A DNA stretch of 64,000 nt, taken from NCBI GenBank assembly GCA_964463485.1, contig CAYXDO010000030.1:15834-79833 (forward strand). Reading direction: 5' to 3'. The first letter of the stretch is position 1. The number at the start of each line of letters is the position of its first letter. The notes under the pieces are model-generated. The model searched no databases and had not been told where the DNA came from. It saw nothing but the letters and a program-made list of their open reading frames with translations. Source of the stretch: CAYXDO01 sp964463485. Lineage in GTDB: Bacteria; Myxococcota; Kuafuiibacteriia; Kuafuiibacteriales; Kuafuiibacteriaceae. Below, in pieces: positions 15,173 through 24,121 of the stretch. Made by a program: the position numbers and the translations under genes.

Positions 15173-17068
15173 TCAGCTTCCCCCTCCGAGCTCCGACAGC
15201 TCGGCCCAGCGACGATACAGACCCTCGATGTCGAGCTTGCGCTGCTCCAGCCGGCCGATGCGCTCCACCACCGCCGCCCCGAGCGTCCGAACTTTTGCAG
15301 GGTCGGAGAGCTCCGCCTCGAGCTCTGCGACCTCGGTCTCCGCAGCCAAGATCCGCTCCTCCATCCCCACGAACTCACGCTCCTCCTTGAACGAGCGCTT
15401 CTTCTTCGCCGAGACCTTCGGCCGCTCCACGACGACCTTGGGACTCTCCGGCTCCTGCTCGGTCGGCAGCTCGCGCTGGCGCTGGCGAAACGCGTCGTAG
15501 GTGCCCTCGTAGAGCGTGATCCGACCGTTTCCTTCGAACGCCAAGATCGCCGTCGCCACTCGATCCAAGAAATAACGATCGTGACTCACGATCAACGCAC
15601 AACCGGGATATTCGACGAGCGCGTCCTCGAGAACTCTCAGCGTCGGCAAATCCAGGTCGTTCGTCGGCTCGTCGAGGATCAGGACGTTGGCGGCCACGCG
15701 CAGCGCCTTGGCCAGCGCCACCCGGCTCCGCTCGCCTCCGGACAGCGACGCGACCTGCGCGCGCTGGGCGACTCCGTCGAAGAGGAGGCCCTCCAGAAAC
15801 CCATAGACGGGAACCGCTTCCTCACCCACCCAAACCACGTCGTTGTCCCCGGCGACCTCTTCGAGCACCGATTTCGAGTCATCGAGAATTCGTCGCTGGT
15901 CCGCGTATGTTATTTTCGAATTCTGCCCGACGATCACCGATCCCGAGTCCGGAGTGACTTCACCCGTAATCATCCGGAGCAGAGTCGTCTTGCCGGCTCC
16001 GTTCGGACCCACCACACCGACGCGGTCACCCTTCTTGAGCCTCAGAGTGAGGTTGTCGACCAGTCGGCGGCCGTCCAGAGCCTTCGACAAACCGAGGAGC
16101 TCCAGGATCGTCCCGCCGAGTCGCGGTGGGTACGGGAGCCTGAATCGCGCCTCCCCCGAGTCAGCCTTCGGTCGCGCCGCCACCAGCGCGTCGAAGCGCT
16201 CCAGACGCGCACGCTGCTTCGTCGTTCGCGCGGGAGCACGCCGTCGTACCCACTCGAGCTCGCTCTCGATGGACCGACGCCGCTTGTGCTCGACCCGAGC
16301 CTCCATCGCGTCCCGCTCGGCCTTGGCGGCCAGATACTCGGAATAGTTACCTTCATACAGTCTCAAGTCGCCCCGATCCAGCTCGGCGTGCCGGTTGGCT
16401 ACACGATCCAAAAACCACCGGTCGTGCGTCACCAAAATCAACGAGCCCGGCCAGGCCACGAAATTCTCCTCGAGCCACTCGATGACTTCGACGTCGAGGT
16501 GGTTCGTCGGCTCGTCGAGCACCAACAGCTCCGGCGCCTCCACCAACGCCGCCGCGATCGCTACCCGCCGCTGCTCTCCCTGCGAAAGCGTCCCTGCGAG
16601 CCGCTCACCGCGCGGCACCTTCAGCGCCTCCATCACCGCCTCGGCCCGATGAGTTTGGTTCCAACCGCCCGAGCGCTCGAGCGACTCCGAGAGCTGCCCT
16701 TGCTCGTTCACCAGGTCCGCAAGGTCCTCGTCGCGGGCGGAGCTCAGTCGGTGACCGACCTCCTCCAGCCTCCGATGCAAATCTTCGTGCTCCAAAAGAC
16801 CGCGCTCGACGATCGAGCTGATCGTCGCAGAGGGATCGAGCACCGGATTCTGCCCGATCGCCGTGGCCCGAAGGCCCCTTTTTCGCTGAACAATGCCGGC
16901 ATCTGGCTCCTCTTTGCCGAGGAGAATTCTCAGGAGCGTGGACTTGCCGGCGCCGTTGATGCCGATCAGCCCCACCCGATCGCCAGGCTCGATGGTCATC
17001 GAGACGCTGTCCAGGATGGTGCGGGTCCCGTAGCGCTTCGAGACATCTCGGGCCGAAATCAGGCTCAT
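15173..17068 (-). CDS. uup: ABC-F family ATPase, Uup-like
   Basis: A 631-residue soluble protein with two ABC domains: GINGAGKST and TLSQGEQRR with LLVLDEPTNHLD in the first, GPNGAGKTT and LSGGERSR with LILDEPTNDLD in the second. There are no membrane segments. A linker lies between them, and a basic coiled-coil tail of ~90 residues (KKKRSFKEERE onwards) is typical of Uup. ABC-F proteins act on ribosomes; Uup also affects transposon excision and binds DNA. The APC permease gene is divergent, 70 bases away. Confidence 0.9.
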   Translation of the reverse strand: MSLISARDVSKRYGTRTILDSVSMTIEPGDRVGLIGINGAGKSTLLRILLGKEEPDAGIVQRKRGLRATAIGQNPVLDPSATISSIVERGLLEHEDLHRRLEEVGHRLSSARDEDLADLVNEQGQLSESLERSGGWNQTHRAEAVMEALKVPRGERLAGTLSQGEQRRVAIAAALVEAPELLVLDEPTNHLDVEVIEWLEENFVAWPGSLILVTHDRWFLDRVANRHAELDRGDLRLYEGNYSEYLAAKAERDAMEARVEHKRRRSIESELEWVRRRAPARTTKQRARLERFDALVAARPKADSGEARFRLPYPPRLGGTILELLGLSKALDGRRLVDNLTLRLKKGDRVGVVGPNGAGKTTLLRMITGEVTPDSGSVIVGQNSKITYADQRRILDDSKSVLEEVAGDNDVVWVGEEAVPVYGFLEGLLFDGVAQRAQVASLSGGERSRVALAKALRVAANVLILDEPTNDLDLPTLRVLEDALVEYPGCALIVSHDRYFLDRVATAILAFEGNGRITLYEGTYDAFRQRQRELPTEQEPESPKVVVERPKVSAKKKRSFKEEREFVGMEERILAAETEVAELEAELSDPAKVRTLGAAVVERIGRLEQRKLDIEGLYRRWAELSELGGGS

Positions 17069-17138
17069 CTAGGGGGGAGTTATCAACTCCGATCGGCGGG
17101 CACAACGAGTTCGTCAGGGCAGCGCGCGAGGCCCCAAG

Positions 17139-18533
17139 ATGACCATGGTTTACGAGCTGACCGACGTCGGCCGAACCTCGCTCGGCCCTGAGGGGCACCT
17201 TGACCCCAGACACCGCACCGCCGATGGGCTCACCGTGAGCTCGTCGGAACTTCCGCGTTGGACCGCGTGGTCCGGAGCGGGCCTGTGTATCGCCAACACG
17301 ATCGGAGCCGGAGTGCTCCTGAGTACGGGCTTCATGGCCCAAGGGATGGGTCCCGGCCCGATCTTGCTCGCCTGGTTGCTCGGCGCCGTGCTCGCGACCC
17401 TCGGCGCCATCGCGTACGGGTCGGTCGCCGCAGGGGTGGTCGAGTCGGGCGGTGAGTATCGCTATCTCGAAAAGCTCATCCATCCGTTCGTCGGTCACCT
17501 GGCCGGATGGGGATCGTTGGTGTTGGGTTTCTCGGCCCCGATCGCGGTCGATGCGCTGGCGATTGGAGCGTTCCTTCGGACTTTGGTCCCAGGAGCGCCG
17601 AGCCCCGTGGTTACAGGCGTCGCCGTGGTCTTGATTTCGACGTTTCTGCACGGGCGCGGGCGAAGCCTGTCGAAGTCCGTTCAGGACCGCCTCGTAGCGA
17701 TCAAGTTGGCGCTCGTGGTGGGTCTGTTGATGTTCGGGCTCTGGATGGGTTCGTGGTCCTGGCCCACGTGGGCGCCGCCGAAGGGTGGAGCCGATTTTCC
17801 GACCCGGGCGATCTTCGAAAATCAGTTCTGGATCGCGTTCGCCTTCAGCGGGTGGAACGCCGCGGTGTATGCGGCGGCGGAGTTTCGGGATCCCAAGCGA
17901 GACGTCCCGAAGGCGATGTTGATCGGTTTGTTGGTCGTCTCGGTGATCTACTTCGGCTTGAATTGGGTGTTCGTCGCGAACCTCACCCCGAGCGACGCCG
18001 CAGCGGTCTTCACGTACGAGGAGACCCGGGTGACTCTGGCTCACGTGTTGGCGAGCCGGCTCGGTGGCCCGATCGCGAGCAGCGCCGTGTCCGTGCTGGC
18101 GATCTTGGTGTTCGTGTCCGCGATCAGCGCGATGACCGTAGTGGGTCCCAGAGTCTACGCCGAAATGGCGAAGGACGGAGTGCTGCCGAAGGCGCTCGGC
18201 ACGGCGGAGCGCGGGTCACCCACCCTGGCGACTTGGCTTCAAGGGGGGATCGCGACGCTGTTCGTACTCACCCACGGCGTTCTAGAGGTGGTGACTTCGG
18301 CGGCGGCGTTTCTGATGGTGTTCGCCGCGCTGGCGGCCAGCTGTGTTTTTCGAATTCCTGGATCGAGCCTTGGAGCGAAGGCGGCGGGCGCGGCGTACGG
18401 GGTCTTCGTCGTCGTGATCTTGGCGGTGGGACTCACCTGGGGTTCCTGGAAGCTGTGGGTCTCGTTGGGGGTCATCTTGGGGGCTTCGATCGTCTCGCAG
18501 CTCGTGCGAGCGAGAACGACCCAGAGCGGCTGA
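17139..18533 (+). CDS. APC-superfamily amino-acid permease
   Basis: A 464-residue integral membrane protein with about 12 hydrophobic segments. An unusually polar N-terminal extension of ~36 residues precedes the first helix. That helix has GLCIANTIGAGVLL, the glycine-rich motif of APC transporters, and EYRYLEKLIHPFVGHLAGWGS matches the conserved loop after helix 3. It probably imports or exchanges an amino acid or amine; the substrate cannot be read from the sequence. It is followed 31 bases later by a small Hpt gene. Confidence 0.9.
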   Translation: MTMVYELTDVGRTSLGPEGHLDPRHRTADGLTVSSSELPRWTAWSGAGLCIANTIGAGVLLSTGFMAQGMGPGPILLAWLLGAVLATLGAIAYGSVAAGVVESGGEYRYLEKLIHPFVGHLAGWGSLVLGFSAPIAVDALAIGAFLRTLVPGAPSPVVTGVAVVLISTFLHGRGRSLSKSVQDRLVAIKLALVVGLLMFGLWMGSWSWPTWAPPKGGADFPTRAIFENQFWIAFAFSGWNAAVYAAAEFRDPKRDVPKAMLIGLLVVSVIYFGLNWVFVANLTPSDAAAVFTYEETRVTLAHVLASRLGGPIASSAVSVLAILVFVSAISAMTVVGPRVYAEMAKDGVLPKALGTAERGSPTLATWLQGGIATLFVLTHGVLEVVTSAAAFLMVFAALAASCVFRIPGSSLGAKAAGAAYGVFVVVILAVGLTWGSWKLWVSLGVILGASIVSQLVRARTTQSG

Positions 18534-18564
18534 CAGTCGCTTCGGGAACGCGTAGGCTCGGCGC

Positions 18565-18828
18565 GTGGAGGCGGATTTCGACCCGGACCTCGTCGACTTG
18601 CTCCCGGCGTTTCTCGAACGAACACGGAACGCGATCGCCGCGAGCTTCGACGGCGACTTCGCGGCGACGCGCAAGGTCGGTCACAACCTCAAGGGGACGG
18701 CAGCTACTTTTGGATTCCCTCGGCTCGGCGACCTTGGGCATCAGCTAGAAGCGGCCGCTCAGGCCCTTGACGAGTCAGCGGTGTTGCGGCTCAGGCGTGA
18801 GATCTCGGGTGAGCTTAGGGCCCGTTAA
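18565..18828 (+). CDS. Stand-alone Hpt (histidine phosphotransfer) protein
   Basis: An 87-residue all-helical protein. HNLKGTAATFGF carries the phospho-accepting His40, in the Hpt consensus, and RLGDLGHQLEAAAQ follows. It would relay phosphate between a hybrid kinase and a response regulator. No kinase is adjacent; it sits just after an amino-acid permease gene, so its partners are probably elsewhere. It starts at GTG 18565. Confidence 0.88.
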   Translation: MEADFDPDLVDLLPAFLERTRNAIAASFDGDFAATRKVGHNLKGTAATFGFPRLGDLGHQLEAAAQALDESAVLRLRREISGELRAR

Positions 18829-19224
18829 GAATTACCGGATCAACTCGGTCTTCGATGGCTCCGAAGGATCCCTACCGTCGCCTTGGGACAGTAGGATACG
18901 GGCCCTTAGTGCATCCGTGGAAAGGATAGGAATGCTGCAAGTTATTTCCTCACGGTGCCTTACTCGTTCAGAGCGCTTGCTCGCCGCGTGGACCGAAGCA
19001 CGTGATCCCGGTCGATGAACCGCGGCGAGCGCAGCGAGCCTGCGCCGATGAAGCGCCGAGCGAAGCGAGGCTGCCCGGTCGGCGGGATTCATTCCCGCCG
19101 GGCACCGGTGACCCGGCGGCGAGGCGAAGGAGGCGGGCATCCCACGACGCCCGAATCCCCGATTCTCGCGGACGGTCGAGCTACGCGTTGACGGTGTGTT
19201 TCGAGCCGATGCAAGTTTCCGGGC
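18829..19224. other. Gene-free region with hairpin and dispersed repeat
   Basis: About 395 bases with no convincing gene. It contains the second copy of the 39-bp dispersed repeat (19016-19054) and a 7-bp stem-loop at 19081-19099 (GGCGGGA, loop TTCAT, complement), with related GC-rich short repeats between. The promoter of the TonB-ExbBD operon should lie towards the right end. Confidence 0.6.
19016..19054 (+). repeat. 39-bp dispersed repeat, copy 2
   Basis: Identical in inverted orientation to 11393-11431. The core CGGCGAGCGCAGCGAGCC is itself partly palindromic, as in REP-like elements. It continues into a similar motif, GCCGAGCGAAGCGAGGC, at 19054-19070. Confidence 0.8.
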
Positions 19225-20060
19225 GTGGGCACCCCACGAGAGCCGGTGGCCCGCACCTGCTTGTTGTTCCTCGTCGCTGCGGCCGGACTCGTGGCGTGTG
19301 ACACCATCGAGGCGCGGGCTAGAGCGAAGGACGCCGCGGCGGCCTACGCGCGCGGGCGTTACGAAGAGGCCGCGGAGATCTACGGCGCCGCGGCCCACCG
19401 CGATCCCGAGCTCGCGACGTTGTGGCTCAATCGCGGCTTTGCGTGTTTGCAGCTCGTGAAGGCGCAGCGGCCGGCGTTCGCGTCCTGCGCGCTCGAGTCG
19501 TTTCGGACGTTCGCGCGGCTGGCGCCCAACGATCCGCGAGGGCGTGAGTATCTCCTGGCCACTCTGGTGGCTGGAGAGCTCTACGAGGACGCCAAGATTC
19601 TGCTCGGGCCGGAGATCGACCGTGACGGACCGTCCATCGAGGCGATCTCTGTACTTTCGCAAATCGCGCAAAAAGTGGGTCACTTCGACGACGCGCTCGA
19701 CTTGGCCGGACGGCGCGCTCAGGTCGAGGCGAATGACCCCGCTGCGCACCAAGCGATAGGCTCCCTGATTTGGGACTACCTCTATCGGCACGCCGACGTT
19801 CCCACGGAGCGACGGCTAGCGCTCGCCGATCGAGCGGTCGAGGCCCTCAGTCGCGCGACCGAGCTTTCTCCACACGCGCCAGAGCCTCTCGTGTTCAGAG
19901 GTCTCATTTGGCGTGAACGAGCTCGAGCCCACACCTGTGATTTGGACGCGGGCTCGACCGATTCGGAAGGTTGCGAAAGACGCGCGACGGATCTGAGCCA
20001 AGCGGCCAAGGATGCGGATGCAGCGCGGATACGGCAAGGCAAGAAGGACGGCGGAACCTG

Positions 20061-20061
<1 letters not shown>
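19225..20061 (+). CDS. TPR lipoprotein of the TonB-ExbBD operon
   Basis: A 278-residue lipoprotein. The signal ends LVAC, with Cys25 lipidated. Tetratricopeptide-like helices follow (KDAAAAYARGRYEEAAEIYGAA; LATLWLNRGFACLQLVKA; later pairs to residue ~240). It starts at GTG 19225 and its stop overlaps the tonB ATG by one base, so it is first in a five-gene coupled operon. In M. xanthus a TPR lipoprotein (AglT) accompanies the AglRQS proton channel, so a similar scaffold role in the periplasm is plausible; orthology is not shown. Confidence 0.8.
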
Positions 20062-20777
<716 letters not shown>

Positions 20778-20786
20778 GAGGACTCA

Positions 20787-21473
20787 ATGGAGAATAGCTT
20801 CAGTCTCGCCGCCATGTGGGCGAGCATGGGGATCCTGGCCAAGGGTGTCGTGCTCGTGCTCCTCGGAATGTCGGTGACTTCGATTTACGTGATGGTCGAG
20901 CGCTTCGTTTCCATCCGCCGGGCCCGAGTCGCCTCGCGCGCTTTCCTCGCGTCCGTGGCCTCGACCCTCGACCGCGGTGACCTCGCCGGCGCGGTGGGTC
21001 TCGCCGAGCGCGCCGGCGACCCCCCGGCCGCCAAGCTCGTCGCGCTCGCGCTCACCGAGCACGGTGACGCGCGACGAGCACACCCCGCGGACTTGTTCGC
21101 GATCCTCGACTCCGTCGAGAGAGTCGTCGACCGCGTGAAGGAACGCGAGATCGCCCAACTCAGAAAGGGCCTCGGCAGCCTCGCCACGATCGCCTCCGCC
21201 GCGCCGTTCGTCGGTCTGTTCGGCACGGTCGTGGGGATCATCAACGCGTTCCAAGCCATGGCCGCCTCCGGACAAGGAGGCCTCGCCGCGGTGTCCGGAG
21301 GCATCGCCGAGGCCCTGGTGACGACCGCGTTCGGCATCGCCGTCGCGGTGCCCGCCGTGGTCGTCTACAACCTCCTGACGAGCAGGATCGACGAGTTCGC
21401 CGTCGATCTCACCGAGGTCGGTTCGGAGCTCATAGGGTACGTCTCCAAGGCACCGAAGAGTGAGCGAGCTTGA
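20787..21473 (+). CDS. MotA/TolQ/ExbB proton-channel protein
   Basis: A 228-residue membrane protein. Its first helix lies near residues 17-35, followed by a long cytoplasmic helical loop (ERVVDRVKEREIAQLRKGL). The two conserved C-terminal helices carry LATIASAAPFVGLFGTVVGIINAFQ and GGIAEALVTTAFGIAVAVPAVVVYN, the family hallmark. A good Shine-Dalgarno (GAGAGGA) lies before ATG 20787. Together with the two ExbD/TolR proteins that follow it forms the inner-membrane motor. Confidence 0.94.
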   Translation: MENSFSLAAMWASMGILAKGVVLVLLGMSVTSIYVMVERFVSIRRARVASRAFLASVASTLDRGDLAGAVGLAERAGDPPAAKLVALALTEHGDARRAHPADLFAILDSVERVVDRVKEREIAQLRKGLGSLATIASAAPFVGLFGTVVGIINAFQAMAASGQGGLAAVSGGIAEALVTTAFGIAVAVPAVVVYNLLTSRIDEFAVDLTEVGSELIGYVSKAPKSERA

Positions 21474-21940
21474 GCGCGGGAGAGGTCAGACGCCCCGGTC
21501 CGCGGCGACGAAGAGTCGCAAAACCTCCGCGGGGTGAGCTGCGCGGAGAAATCAACGTGACCCCGCTGGTCGACGTCGTCCTGGTTCTCCTCATCATCTT
21601 CATGGTGGTGACTCCGATGTTGAGTAGGGGCGCCAAGGTCGAGCTTCCCGAGACTCGATTTCACCAGAGTCAGAACGACACGGGAAAAGAAGTGCTCGTC
21701 AGCGTCACCGCGGACGAACGTGTCTTCGTGGAGGCCGAGGAGGTCGACGCTCCGCGACTGACCGAAGCCGTTCGCGCGGCCATCGCCGGTAGTCGAGCCA
21801 CCGGAGGGGCTGGCGAAGTCCATCTCAAGGCCGACCGGAGACTCCGATATCGCACCATCAGGCCCGTCGTCGAAGCCATTCACAAGGCCGGTGCGCCCGG
21901 AGTCGCCCTCGGGACCGAGGAGCACAAAGGAGCCCGCTGA
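21470..21940 (+). CDS. ExbD/TolR-family protein (first copy)
   Basis: A 156-residue protein. A basic, Arg/Pro-rich cytoplasmic segment of ~20 residues precedes the membrane helix block INVTPLVDVVLVLLIIFMVVTPML, whose Asp (VDVV) is the essential proton-carrying residue of ExbD/TolR. A periplasmic domain follows. It starts at a TTG overlapping the exbB stop and ends overlapping the next exbD ATG. Confidence 0.93.
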   Translation: MSAGEVRRPGPRRRRVAKPPRGELRGEINVTPLVDVVLVLLIIFMVVTPMLSRGAKVELPETRFHQSQNDTGKEVLVSVTADERVFVEAEEVDAPRLTEAVRAAIAGSRATGGAGEVHLKADRRLRYRTIRPVVEAIHKAGAPGVALGTEEHKGAR

Positions 21941-22347
21941 TGGCGATGTCGGTCGGCAGCAGCTCTGGCAAAGTCCGAGCGGAGATCAACATCACCCCGT
22001 TGGTGGACGTCGTGCTCGTCTTGCTCATCATCTTCATGGTCATGACGCCGATCTTCCTGCGGCAGCTCGACCTCGACGTGCCTGAGAAGGCCGACTCATC
22101 CACACCGCCGGAGGTCGGAGCCGACCAACTGGTGCTACGCATCGCCGCCAGCGGGACCCTCGAGCTGAATCATGAACCGGTGGAGGAGGACGCCCTGAAG
22201 CAACGGCTGGAGGCCGCCTTCGCGACGAGGCGAGAGAAGGTGCTGTTCTTCGACGCCGACGACGAGGCAGAGTACGAACGTGTCGTGCACGCGCTCGATA
22301 TGGCCCGCGGAGCGGGGGCCAAAGTGTTGGGCTTCGTGACTCGGTGA
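21940..22347 (+). CDS. ExbD/TolR-family protein (second copy)
   Basis: A 135-residue paralogue of the preceding gene: INITPLVDVVLVLLIIFMVMTPIF carries the conserved Asp, followed by a periplasmic fold with LNHEPVEEDALKQRL. Paired ExbD genes after one ExbB also occur in the M. xanthus AglRQS motor. The ATG overlaps the previous stop codon, which implies fixed stoichiometry through coupling. Confidence 0.93.
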   Translation: MAMSVGSSSGKVRAEINITPLVDVVLVLLIIFMVMTPIFLRQLDLDVPEKADSSTPPEVGADQLVLRIAASGTLELNHEPVEEDALKQRLEAAFATRREKVLFFDADDEAEYERVVHALDMARGAGAKVLGFVTR

Positions 22348-22464
22348 GATCAGCCGGCGAGATTGCTTCCCGAAATAGCTGGGTGACCGCCCGCCGGCCC
22401 GTCGGCCTTCGGCCCGTCGGCGCCTGCGCTTGGTTGCCTTCTCCCGACCTGATAGGCTCCGCCC

Positions 22465-23955
22465 GTGGCGACGCGAGACCCCACCCAGGAGCGCATCGAA
22501 TCCATCGCTCGGCTTCGGCGCCTTGGGATCGAGGCAAACTTCGTCGGTGATGGCTCCGTTCGGGGCTCTCTCGACCTCGGCGGACGGTCTCTTGCGCGCC
22601 CAGAGGGAGTCAGGGTCGGCAGTCGGCATGACTTCGCCCTGCACGGAGACTCTCACTTTCATTTCCTGCCGCCGTCGCCTCTGCGACTGCTCGGGCTCGT
22701 CAAGTTCGTCGGCGCCCGCAACGGCGAGCATCTCCTGAAATTCGTGGAGGCGAGCTGGAACTCGTTTGCCGCTCGAACGACTCAAGCCCTCGCCAGGGCT
22801 CGCTCGTATTTTTCCGACGCCACCTTCGATGCCGAGAGTTGGCAGATCGTCGCTCGCCTGAAGTCACCCAGGCTGGGGGAGCTTGAGCTCGTCTATTACG
22901 AGGACGCCGCGCGACCGAAGGTCGCAGTGAGGCGCGCTGGAGGGAAGGTCGTCGAGCCCGCGATCCTGGTGTCCTTGCCGACCGACCCGCCTTCCGTCGC
23001 GGAAGCGCTGCGGCTGATCTTTCAAGCCACCAAATCGCTCGAAGCCTCGAAGGCGGCGAGCGGAGGTCGTGAGTCTTCCCGAAGTCACTTCTCCGCGGTA
23101 TTTTCAGTGCCGACCGATCTCGAGGAGAGCCTCCCGGAAGACGAGCGAATTCCGCAGGACGCCTTGTCGGGCTCGTTCGTGATTGGCCCCGACGGGTTTT
23201 TGGAGAACGACGCAGAGCCCGAGCCCAGAGTCATAGACTCGCCCCTGCCCGATCCATCCGAACCCAAAATTCCGCCGCGCGCCGAGTCGGCGACCACCGG
23301 CGTCTTTCCTCGGTCGCCTTTCTTCGACGACGACCAGACCGACGCCCCCATGCCCGTCACCGTCTCGAACGCGTGGCTCCCGCTGCCGTCCGCGAGCCGT
23401 GTGGTTTTGCAGGCCGGCTTTCATCGCGTCGAGGCGCGCGTGACCCACGCAAACCGCTTTGGCTTGTATGGTCAGTGGCTCGGGCGGCGACCCCAGGACG
23501 GTCAGATCGCACGCCTCGTCGGGCAGAGTGCATTCAGTCCCATCGTGAAAGTGGCTCCCCCTACGCCGATCGGCGACGCAACTCTCAAATACCACCCCGA
23601 TCCTGCCTTCGCAGAATCTCAAGACGCAAAGGGTGTGCTGATCGCCATGAGGCCGGGCACGGCCCGAGACCGCGCGCTCGTGGCGGCGCTCGATCGCGGT
23701 GCGCTCGTGCTTCCTACCCCGACCGTGATCGCGTTGTGCGCGAGCGCCGCGATGATCCACGTGAGGCTGTTCGTGCTCGACCCGCGCCTGCCGGAGCTCG
23801 CGCGGTGGCCCGAGCTCGGAGACGTGCTGAGTTTGGACGAACGGGGTCGGGCGCTCGTCGTGAGTGAGTCCGGAATGGCTACTCTCCCCCCGTGGGCTCG
23901 GTGGGTGCACCCGAGGTCGATTGGAGAGGCCATCGCCGAGGAGCTGAAGGAGTAG
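22465..23955 (+). CDS. Uncharacterised 496-residue soluble protein
   Basis: I do not recognise this protein. It has no signal peptide or membrane segment. Residues 1-190 form one region (HFHFLPPSPLRLLGLVKFVG; ELELVYYEDAARPKVAVRRAGG). An acidic, Pro-rich and probably disordered linker spans ~200-300. A second mixed alpha/beta region runs to the end (HRVEARVTHANRFGLYGQWLGRR and GVLIAMRPGTARDRALVAALDRG). It starts at GTG 22465, 117 bases after the ExbD2 stop. The gap contains GC-rich direct repeats (GGCCCGTCGGC twice) and may hold its own promoter. Confidence 0.75.
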   Translation: MATRDPTQERIESIARLRRLGIEANFVGDGSVRGSLDLGGRSLARPEGVRVGSRHDFALHGDSHFHFLPPSPLRLLGLVKFVGARNGEHLLKFVEASWNSFAARTTQALARARSYFSDATFDAESWQIVARLKSPRLGELELVYYEDAARPKVAVRRAGGKVVEPAILVSLPTDPPSVAEALRLIFQATKSLEASKAASGGRESSRSHFSAVFSVPTDLEESLPEDERIPQDALSGSFVIGPDGFLENDAEPEPRVIDSPLPDPSEPKIPPRAESATTGVFPRSPFFDDDQTDAPMPVTVSNAWLPLPSASRVVLQAGFHRVEARVTHANRFGLYGQWLGRRPQDGQIARLVGQSAFSPIVKVAPPTPIGDATLKYHPDPAFAESQDAKGVLIAMRPGTARDRALVAALDRGALVLPTPTVIALCASAAMIHVRLFVLDPRLPELARWPELGDVLSLDERGRALVVSESGMATLPPWARWVHPRSIGEAIAEELKE

Positions 23956-24121
23956 AGTCTGATCGGCACCTCCAGATGTCGCTGAACGCCGAGCCTCGGC
24001 GAGTGAAGCAAGCGTACGAGCGACCCAAGCGGGGACTAGCGGGGACTAGAAGCGAAACGACAGATTCTCAGGTTCAGACCGCCAACCAGTCCTCGGACCG
24101 CCGATCGACGACGAGCTTGCC

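Noticed and set aside
15581..17191. 536-residue plus-strand frame opposite the ABC-F gene
   Set aside because: Antisense shadow; both ABC domains are intact on the minus strand.
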